Made by a program: the position numbers and the translations under genes. Below, in pieces: positions 55,179 through 61,688 of a stretch of 64,000 nt of DNA; within the stretch, counting starts at the first letter, position 1; every line of letters begins with the position of its first letter. Origin of the DNA: Bacteroidota bacterium (GTDB lineage: Bacteria; Bacteroidota; Bacteroidia; B-17B0; Aurantibacillaceae). The notes below the pieces were generated by a model. That model was not told the DNA's origin, made no database searches, and saw only the letters and a list, made by a program, of their open reading frames with translations. The stretch is taken from positions 1 through 64,000 of the forward strand of contig JAUXZS010000061.1 in NCBI GenBank assembly GCA_030692515.1, read 5' to 3'.

Positions 55179-55475
55179 TTATCCTTTAATTTTTTCTTTG
55201 TATTTGAGAATTTGACTTCTCAGTGCTTCACAGGTTTGGTCAGTAGCCTCTTCAAAACTAGCACACTGTTTCTTCGCAAAAAACTCATGCCCCGCACTAA
55301 CCATTCTTATTTCTGCAACTTTGTTTTCGCTGTTGTCGTTCTTATCTAACTTAAGAGTTACTTCGCTATTAATAATTCCATCATAATACTTATTTAATTT
55401 TTCTACTTTTTCATTTACAAAGTCAAGTAATTTTCTGTCTGCATCAAAGTGCACTGATTGGATGTTGATTGTCAT
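55179..55475 (-). CDS. hpf: Short ribosome hibernation-promoting factor
   Basis: 98-aa single-domain HPF/RaiA. It shows the N-terminal strand MTINIQSVHFDADRKLLDFV, the helix EKVEKLNKYYDGI and the basic KKQCASFEEATDQTCEALRSQILKYK. It binds 30S in the channel for mRNA and tRNA and stops idle ribosomes. It lacks the long C-terminal dimerisation domain. A strong SD (AGGAGG) precedes the start by 9 nt, rare in this genome. Last gene of rpsU-xerC-hpf. Confidence 0.93.
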   Translation of the reverse strand: MTINIQSVHFDADRKLLDFVNEKVEKLNKYYDGIINSEVTLKLDKNDNSENKVAEIRMVSAGHEFFAKKQCASFEEATDQTCEALRSQILKYKEKIKG

Positions 55476-55483
55476 AGCTTGGT

Positions 55484-55490
55484 TCCTCCT
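55484..55490 (-). promoter_or_regulatory. Strong Shine-Dalgarno of hpf
   Basis: AGGAGGA on the minus strand. Nine nt lie between AGGAGG and the hpf ATG. It is the strongest SD I saw in the window besides that of infC. Confidence 0.7.
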
Positions 55491-55505
55491 ATTTTTTTTT
55501 TGTTT

Positions 55506-56399
55506 TTAATTACCCGAATGCGGGTGTGCTTGATTATATGATTTTTTTAATTTTTCGATTGTGTTGTGCGTGTATATTTGTGTTGCCGATAAGCTGGCAT
55601 GACCTAACAATTCCTTTACGGCATTAATATCTGCCCCATTATTTAATAAATGAGTTGCAAAAGTGTGTCGTAAAACGTGCGGACTTTTTTTGGAATTTGT
55701 TGTAATCGAACTTAAAACCTCATTTACAATTTTGGTTACTTTTTGTGCGGTAATTGGAGTATTTTTTAAAGTAACCAACAATAAAGGATTTAAGAGATTT
55801 TGTTCTTTTTTTACGTCTAAATAAGCTTCAAGGTTGCGTTTTAAATCTAGCCCGAAAGGAATAATTCTTTCTTTATTTCGTTTTCCCAAAACCTTTAGTT
55901 GTCCATTATAAAAATCAATATCTGCTTCTTTTAATCCAATTAGCTCTGCTCTTCTTAAACCAGTTTGATAAAAAATATCAATAATTAACTTATCTCTTGT
56001 TCCTTCAAAATCATTATTAAATGCATAACTATTAAACAGTTTTTCAATTTGTTTTTCATCAATAAACACTGGTAATTTTTTGGCAATTTTTGGTCCCTGC
56101 ACTTTTTGCATAGGATTAATTGCTAATGAATGATTTCTGACCAAGAATTTAAAAAAAGATTTTAAAGTACTTAACTTCCGGTTAACAGTTTTAGCAGATT
56201 GCTTATTATCCATTAAATGAGCCATAAAAGCTCTTGCATGTTGATGTGAAATCTCTTCGAGTTTAAAAGAAGAAAATTCTTCTTTTAAAAAATTAAAGAA
56301 TTGATTAAGGTCTGATTCGTAATTTTTTGTTGTTAAAGGGCTAGCCCGCTTTTGCAGGTTCAAATATGAAATAAAATCTTTAATCGCCACTTCCACCAT
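55506..56399 (-). CDS. xerC: Tyrosine recombinase XerC/XerD
   Basis: 297-aa site-specific recombinase, probably for chromosome-dimer resolution at dif. N-terminal SAM-like domain (about 1-90) and a catalytic domain with all six active residues: R149 (TGLRRAEL), K173 (GKRNKER), H241 and R244 (HVLRH), H267 (LLGHAS) and Y276 (IYTH). It sits between rpsU and hpf in the conserved Bacteroidota operon, so it is a housekeeping enzyme, not a phage integrase. C-terminal tail HPHSGN is short. Confidence 0.94.
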   Translation of the reverse strand: MVEVAIKDFISYLNLQKRASPLTTKNYESDLNQFFNFLKEEFSSFKLEEISHQHARAFMAHLMDNKQSAKTVNRKLSTLKSFFKFLVRNHSLAINPMQKVQGPKIAKKLPVFIDEKQIEKLFNSYAFNNDFEGTRDKLIIDIFYQTGLRRAELIGLKEADIDFYNGQLKVLGKRNKERIIPFGLDLKRNLEAYLDVKKEQNLLNPLLLVTLKNTPITAQKVTKIVNEVLSSITTNSKKSPHVLRHTFATHLLNNGADINAVKELLGHASLSATQIYTHNTIEKLKKSYNQAHPHSGN

Positions 56400-56468
56400 A
56401 AAAAAATCCTAAACGAATTTATACAATTCAATTTAGGATTCCAATAAAAAATGTAAATCTTATAAAAA

Positions 56469-56666
56469 TTACTTTACGATAGCGCCTATCTGTAATTTTT
56501 GTTTGTAAGCTGCTTTGATAATCTCTTCGCGACGACGAACTGATGGTTTTGTAAATTTACTACGCTCGCGCAATTGTTTAACAACACCAGTTTTTTCGAA
56601 TTTCTTCTTATACTTTTTTAAGGCTTTTTCAATGTTATCGCCTTCTTTAATTTGAACTATTAGCAT
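56469..56666 (-). CDS. rpsU: 30S ribosomal protein S21
   Basis: 65-aa basic protein of the 30S subunit, near the 3' end of 16S rRNA. MLIVQIKEGDNIEKALKKYKKKF is typical. In Bacteroidota S21 takes part in hiding the anti-SD, and its mRNA often has an SD in some orders; here the leader before the ATG lacks one. First gene of rpsU-xerC-hpf with a consensus promoter. Confidence 0.95.
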   Translation of the reverse strand: MLIVQIKEGDNIEKALKKYKKKFEKTGVVKQLRERSKFTKPSVRRREEIIKAAYKQKLQIGAIVK

Positions 56667-56696
56667 CTTATAATCTGTTTTTTAATTTAAGAGCCG

Positions 56697-56728
56697 CAAA
56701 TATAGGGAACATTTTAGATATTCTCAAA
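56697..56728 (-). promoter_or_regulatory. Consensus promoter of rpsU-xerC-hpf
   Basis: On the minus strand TTTG (56725-56728), a 20-nt spacer and a perfect TATATTTG (56697-56704); this is the best promoter match in the window. The ATG is 30 nt downstream. Confidence 0.7.
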
Positions 56729-56783
56729 CTTTTTTTCGCATTTAAAGTTCTAAAATCTCTAAATTTACTGTTTTCCCTATTTT

Positions 56784-57782
56784 ATGCAAAAATACAGCTA
56801 TACAAAATTCAAAACAGTTCTCAAAAAGACTAATAATATTATAATCACAACTCACTGGAGTCCTGATGGTGATGCTATGGGAAGCAGTCTTGCCTTATAT
56901 AATTACCTTATAAAGCTTGGTAAAAATGTAAAAGTGGTGGTTCCAAATGCTTATCCTGAGTTTTTAGATTGGCTGCCTGGCAACAAACAAGTAATTATTC
57001 ATCAAAAAAACGAAACAAAGGTTGAAAAGTTGGTGAAAGCAGCAGACCTAATTTTTACTTTAGATTTTAATTCTTTTAAGCGTATTGAAAAGCTTGGCGA
57101 GTTAATAGAAAAGGCCAATAAACCAATAGTAATGGTAGACCATCATCAAATGCCAGATGATTATGCAAGCTATTATTTTCATGATGTTAAAGCCTGTAGC
57201 ACTTGCGAATTAATTTTTGACTTAATTGTTGGTTTAGGTGGAAAAAAATTGATTGATAAAAAAATTGCAGCCTGCCTTTATACTGGCATAATGACGGATA
57301 CAGGCTCTTTCAGATATCCAAGCGTTACCGCGAAAACACATTTAGTTATTTCTGAATTATTGAAAACAGGAATGATACCCGCCGATATTCACAGTGCTAT
57401 TTATGACACCTATAGTTTTGAAAGAATAAAATTACTGGGCTATTTATTGAGCGAAAAAATGGCTTTGGTAGATGATTTACCTGTAGCCTATTTTGGAATA
57501 ACTGAGGCTGAACTTAAAAAATTCAACTATCAAAAAGGAGATACTGAAGGAATTGTAAATTATCCTTTCTCCATTAAAGGAATAAAAGTGTGTGCTCTTT
57601 TTATGGAGTCTGAAGGCTATATAAAAATTTCGTTTAGAAGTAAAGGAAAAATTGATGTCAATAAATTTGCGAGAGAGCATTTTAATGGCGGCGGGCATAT
57701 AAACGCGGCGGGTGGCAAAAGCGATTTATCTCTTGATGCAACCGTAAATAAATTTATTACACTTGCAAAAACATTATTTTAA
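56784..57782 (+). CDS. nrnA: DHH/DHHA1 phosphoesterase, NrnA-like
   Basis: 332-aa cytoplasmic phosphoesterase. The DHH domain has THWSPDGDAMGSSLAL, DLIFTLDFNS and VDHHQMPDDY; the DHHA1 domain ends FNGGGHINAAGGKSD. Family members degrade nanoRNA, pAp or c-di-AMP products; the exact substrate here is not determined. Followed after 4 nt by the DUF6913 gene. Confidence 0.92.
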   Translation: MQKYSYTKFKTVLKKTNNIIITTHWSPDGDAMGSSLALYNYLIKLGKNVKVVVPNAYPEFLDWLPGNKQVIIHQKNETKVEKLVKAADLIFTLDFNSFKRIEKLGELIEKANKPIVMVDHHQMPDDYASYYFHDVKACSTCELIFDLIVGLGGKKLIDKKIAACLYTGIMTDTGSFRYPSVTAKTHLVISELLKTGMIPADIHSAIYDTYSFERIKLLGYLLSEKMALVDDLPVAYFGITEAELKKFNYQKGDTEGIVNYPFSIKGIKVCALFMESEGYIKISFRSKGKIDVNKFAREHFNGGGHINAAGGKSDLSLDATVNKFITLAKTLF

Positions 57783-57786
57783 CTTT

Positions 57787-58296
57787 ATGCTAAATAAAAT
57801 AGCCGAAATAAATTTAAAATCTCTGATTACAAAAAATAATCTTAACTCAAAAAAACAGTTTTTACCTTGGGATAACGTTCAAAAAATTGCCTTAGTTATA
57901 AGCAATGATAATTCAATAAACAAAAGCGCCATAGATAAATTTATTTTTGATTCTCAAAAATACGTCGAAGTTTTTTTCATTGAATTAAACTCAAAAACGC
58001 CAAGTTATGGCGATTGGAAATGCTTTACTAAAAAGGAAAAGTCACTTTCAAATCTTCCAAAAAAAGCTGTGATAGATGATTTAAACACAAAAAAATTCGA
58101 GTTGGTTATAAATGCTTCTGTCAATTTTAATTTATTTGCAGCAGTGGTAACCGCTTGCCTAAAAGCTCCATTAAAATGTGGGCAAACAAATAAATATAAT
58201 GAGGTTGAATTAATCATTCAAAAAACAGAGCCGTTTAACTTGACTAATTATTTAAATGATGTAGTCAAATATTTAAAAATGATAAAAACAAATTAG
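57787..58296 (+). CDS. DUF6913-type hypothetical protein
   Basis: 169-aa cytoplasmic protein with no membrane segment. Segments such as KIALVISNDNSINKSAIDKF, FELVINASVNFNLFAAVVTACLKAPLKCGQ and the C-terminal LNDVVKYLKMI match my memory of DUF6913, a Bacteroidota family without known function, often next to DHH phosphoesterase and dapA-region genes. ATG 57787 is chosen; an earlier ATG at 57763 lies inside nrnA. Confidence 0.8.
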   Translation: MLNKIAEINLKSLITKNNLNSKKQFLPWDNVQKIALVISNDNSINKSAIDKFIFDSQKYVEVFFIELNSKTPSYGDWKCFTKKEKSLSNLPKKAVIDDLNTKKFELVINASVNFNLFAAVVTACLKAPLKCGQTNKYNEVELIIQKTEPFNLTNYLNDVVKYLKMIKTN

Positions 58297-58385
58297 CGAG
58301 AAATTATAAATTTTAAATTATGAATTTTAAATTGACTCAGAATTATTATATAAATTTAGACTTTATCTAAAACAACTACAAAACT

Positions 58386-60026
58386 ATGGACTTAGAATTT
58401 AATAAAAACGACGATATAATGCGCTTGTTAATTAGTCAAATGGAACAACGTTTACAAAAAGTTTATTTAGGAGGTGGTAAATCACGTATCGATAAATTGC
58501 ATGAGCAAGGCAAAATGACGGCACGCGAACGAATTGATTTTTTGTTAGATAAAAATACCGACCGTGTTGAAGTTTCTGCTTTTGCAGGATACGAAATGTA
58601 TGCTGAACATGGTGGTTGTCCGGGTGGTGGCGTAGTTATTGTTATTGGTTACGTTAGTGGTAAACAATGTATTGTTGTTGCAAACGATGCAACGGTAAAG
58701 GCTGGCGCATGGTTTCCAATTACAGGAAAAAAGAATTTACGTGCTCAGGAAATTGCAATGGAAAATCGTTTGCCAATTATTTATTTGGTCGATAGTGCGG
58801 GTGTTTATTTACCCTTGCAAGACGAAATTTTTCCTGACAAAGAACATTTTGGTCGCATTTTTAGAAACAATGCTGTAATGAGTAGCATGGGAATATTACA
58901 AATTGCTGCTGTTATGGGAAGCTGTGTTGCAGGTGGAGCTTATCTTCCAATAATGAGCGACGAAGCGATGATAGTTGACAAAACAGGTTCTATATTTTTA
59001 GCAGGTAGTTATTTAGTTAAAGCAGCTGTTGGCGAAAGTATTGATAACGAAACATTAGGGGGTGCAACTACACATTGCGAAATTAGCGGTGTTACCGATT
59101 ATAAATGTAAAGATGATGCAGATTGCCTAACACGCATTCGCAATATTATGGGTAAAGTTGGCGATTATGATAAAGCAGGTTTTAACCGTATTGAAACTGC
59201 TAAACCTAAAAAAGATGAAAAAGAAATTTACGGTATCTTCCCCGATACTCGTGATAAACAATACGATATGTATGAAATTATTGAGCGCTTAGTTGATAAT
59301 AGTGAACATGATGAATACAAAGCAAAATACGGGCAAAGCATTATAACAACCTATGCACGCATTGATGGATGGGCAGTTGGTATAGTAGCTAACCAACGTA
59401 AAGTGGTGAAGGCAAAAAAACCGGGAGGAAGTGTTGAAATGCAATTTGGCGGTGTTATTTATAGTGATAGCGCAGATAAAGCAGCTCGTTTTATTATGAA
59501 TTGTAATCAAAAGAAAATACCCTTAGTGTTTTTACAAGATGCTACCGGCTTTATGGTAGGCTCTCGTAGCGAGCAAGGCGGCATTATTAAGGATGGAGCT
59601 AAGTTAGTTAATGCTATGGCAAATAGTGTTGTACCAAAGTTTACTATCATTTTAGGTAACAGTTACGGCGCTGCAAATTACGCTATGTGCGGTAAAGCTT
59701 ACGACCCGCGTTTAATTGTTGGTTGGCCTACAGCGCAAGTGGCTGTAATGGGTGGCGCACAGGCGGCAAAAGTGTTAGTGCAAATTGAAGTAGCAAGTTT
59801 AAAGGCAAAGGGAGAAGAAATTACTCCTGAAAAAGAAGCGGAGTTATATAACAAAACTAAAGACCGTTATGATGCGCAAACAACACCTTATTATGCTGCT
59901 GCAAGAATTTGGTTAGATGCCATTATAGACCCGCTAGAAACACGAAAAGTAGTAAGTATGGGAATAGAAATGGCAAACCACTCACCTATTACCAAAGCTT
60001 ATAATGTTGGAACTATTCAAACCTAA
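58386..60026 (+). CDS. Acyl-CoA carboxylase carboxyltransferase (beta) subunit
   Basis: 546-aa carboxyltransferase. N-terminal GKMTARERIDFLLD, oxyanion-hole segments MGSCVAGGAYLPIMSDEAMI and MCGKAYDPRLIVGWPTAQVAVMGG. VDSAGVYLPLQDEIFPDKEHFG resembles 3-methylcrotonyl-CoA carboxylase beta more than propionyl-CoA types, so leucine breakdown is the likeliest role; substrate not proven. No biotin-carboxylase partner is adjacent. Cytoplasmic. Confidence 0.9.
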   Translation: MDLEFNKNDDIMRLLISQMEQRLQKVYLGGGKSRIDKLHEQGKMTARERIDFLLDKNTDRVEVSAFAGYEMYAEHGGCPGGGVVIVIGYVSGKQCIVVANDATVKAGAWFPITGKKNLRAQEIAMENRLPIIYLVDSAGVYLPLQDEIFPDKEHFGRIFRNNAVMSSMGILQIAAVMGSCVAGGAYLPIMSDEAMIVDKTGSIFLAGSYLVKAAVGESIDNETLGGATTHCEISGVTDYKCKDDADCLTRIRNIMGKVGDYDKAGFNRIETAKPKKDEKEIYGIFPDTRDKQYDMYEIIERLVDNSEHDEYKAKYGQSIITTYARIDGWAVGIVANQRKVVKAKKPGGSVEMQFGGVIYSDSADKAARFIMNCNQKKIPLVFLQDATGFMVGSRSEQGGIIKDGAKLVNAMANSVVPKFTIILGNSYGAANYAMCGKAYDPRLIVGWPTAQVAVMGGAQAAKVLVQIEVASLKAKGEEITPEKEAELYNKTKDRYDAQTTPYYAAARIWLDAIIDPLETRKVVSMGIEMANHSPITKAYNVGTIQT

Positions 60027-60073
60027 AAATTATTAAGATTTTTGTATTACTTTCTTTTGTAAATTAGAGCTTC

Positions 60074-61468
60074 ATGGAAGAAACAGCAATACCAGAAAAT
60101 ATTGTAAAAAAAGAATTTTACAAGTCCACCGAAAAATTTCATGTAATCACATGCTTTGTTGGCATTGCACTAAACCTAGTTTGGTTTGTGAGCGATATTT
60201 TTGTTCTTCCAGAATATTGGCTTCCGTTTTTTATTTTTAGGGCTTCAGTTTCAATTATTAGTTTAATAGCACTACTTACTAGAAAAATTACTGGTATAAC
60301 AATTTACTCTTGTATGTTTATTTTGGTGCTTGGTATTGTTATTCAAAACGCTTACATGTGGAGTGTGATGGACATTGAACATTTTCAGCAACATGCTTTT
60401 GCTTATATGGTTTTATTTATTGGTGTTGGCATGCTGGTGCTTTGGGAAGTAATCTATTCTGTAATAATATTAACCGCTACAATAATTAGTAATGTTATTT
60501 TTTATCTTGCTAATAGTAATTTAACTGTTCAAGAATTTGTTATAAATGGAGGCTTGCTAATTTTAACAGTTGCAATATTTTGTGTGTTTTTAATTCGTAC
60601 ACGATACAACTTAACCTATAGCGAAATTCGCAGTCGTTTAGAGTTAGCAAAATCAAAAGAAATTATTGAGCAAAAACACGAAGAAGTTGTTCATCAGAAA
60701 AAAGAAATTACCGATAGTATAAATTATGCTAGAAGCATTCAGGAGTCTTTAATTCCAATTGAGAGTCATTTTAACAGCCATTTTAAAGATAGTTTTGTAT
60801 TGTTTAAACCAAAAGATATTGTAAGTGGCGACTTTTATTGGATTTACGAAAAAAACAATGAAGTTTTTTATGCCACAGGCGATTGCACAGGACATGGTGT
60901 ACCTGGCGGTTTTATGACAATGTTAGGATTATCTTTTTTAGATGAAATAGTTGAAGTAAAAGAAATTAAAACGCCCTCTGAGATTTTAAATTTAATGCGC
61001 GATAAAATTATTAGTACACTCAAACAACATGGTAATTTTGGAGAAAGTAAAGATGGAATGGATATTACTATTTGTTGTTTAGATAAAAATAAAATGGAAT
61101 TGCATTATGCATCGGCAAATAATTCGCTTTACATCATAAAAAATGTGGGCATGCCAAATGCCGAATTAATAGTTTATAAAGCAGATAAGCAGCCTTGTGG
61201 CTTTTATCATGAGAAAAAACCATTTACCAATAACACCGTTAAGTTAGATGAAGGAGATTGCATATACACTTTCTCTGATGGATATCCTGACCAATTTGGA
61301 GGAGAAAATGGAAAAAAATACATGCATAAGCGATTTAAAGAAGTGTTAATGCAAAATGCAAGTCTAGCGTTTATCGATCAAAAAAATGTTTTAAATACTT
61401 CTTTTGAAACCTGGCGCGGTAAACAAGAACAGGTGGATGATGTTTTGGTTATTGGAGTTAAAATCTAA
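60074..61468 (+). CDS. Membrane SpoIIE/PP2C-type protein phosphatase
   Basis: 464-aa protein: five or six N-terminal membrane helices (about 22-180), a coiled-coil linker (about 190-222, QKHEEVVHQKKEITDSINYARSIQESL), and a PP2C/SpoIIE domain (about 230-464). Metal-binding Asp residues occur in VSGDFYWIY, ATGDCTGHGVPGGFM, KDGMDITICC, FSDGYPDQFGG and QVDDVLVIGVKI. Such phosphatases dephosphorylate anti-sigma antagonists or SiaC-like proteins; a SiaC is encoded at 39117. The link is inferred. Confidence 0.9.
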   Translation: MEETAIPENIVKKEFYKSTEKFHVITCFVGIALNLVWFVSDIFVLPEYWLPFFIFRASVSIISLIALLTRKITGITIYSCMFILVLGIVIQNAYMWSVMDIEHFQQHAFAYMVLFIGVGMLVLWEVIYSVIILTATIISNVIFYLANSNLTVQEFVINGGLLILTVAIFCVFLIRTRYNLTYSEIRSRLELAKSKEIIEQKHEEVVHQKKEITDSINYARSIQESLIPIESHFNSHFKDSFVLFKPKDIVSGDFYWIYEKNNEVFYATGDCTGHGVPGGFMTMLGLSFLDEIVEVKEIKTPSEILNLMRDKIISTLKQHGNFGESKDGMDITICCLDKNKMELHYASANNSLYIIKNVGMPNAELIVYKADKQPCGFYHEKKPFTNNTVKLDEGDCIYTFSDGYPDQFGGENGKKYMHKRFKEVLMQNASLAFIDQKNVLNTSFETWRGKQEQVDDVLVIGVKI

Positions 61469-61636
61469 AAAAATTAGAGATTAAAGATTTTACAACTGTT
61501 TTTATTTCAGAAGGGTCATAGACTAATAAGCTCTTGTCATATGAATATAAAAAACTGTCGCTTTGAATTTTCATATCGAGACGCATTCCCACTTAGCATA
61601 CATTTCTATCCCTACCCGTTTAAAAAAATATTTTAG

Positions 61637-61669
61637 CAAAAAAAGAGAGCCATACAGCTCTCTTTTTAA
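61637..61669 (-). terminator. Terminator of the T9SS adhesin gene
   Basis: AAAAAGAGAGC (61640-61650) pairs with GCTCTCTTTTT (61657-61667), 6-nt loop, 20 nt after the stop on the minus strand. The gap 61469-61688 contains nothing else I can name. Confidence 0.82.
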
Positions 61670-61688
61670 GTATTATTAATTTTAAATC

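Noticed and set aside
55506-56399. Integrase of a mobile element
   Set aside because: The tyrosine recombinase lies in the conserved rpsU-xerC-hpf operon with no att sites or phage genes around it.
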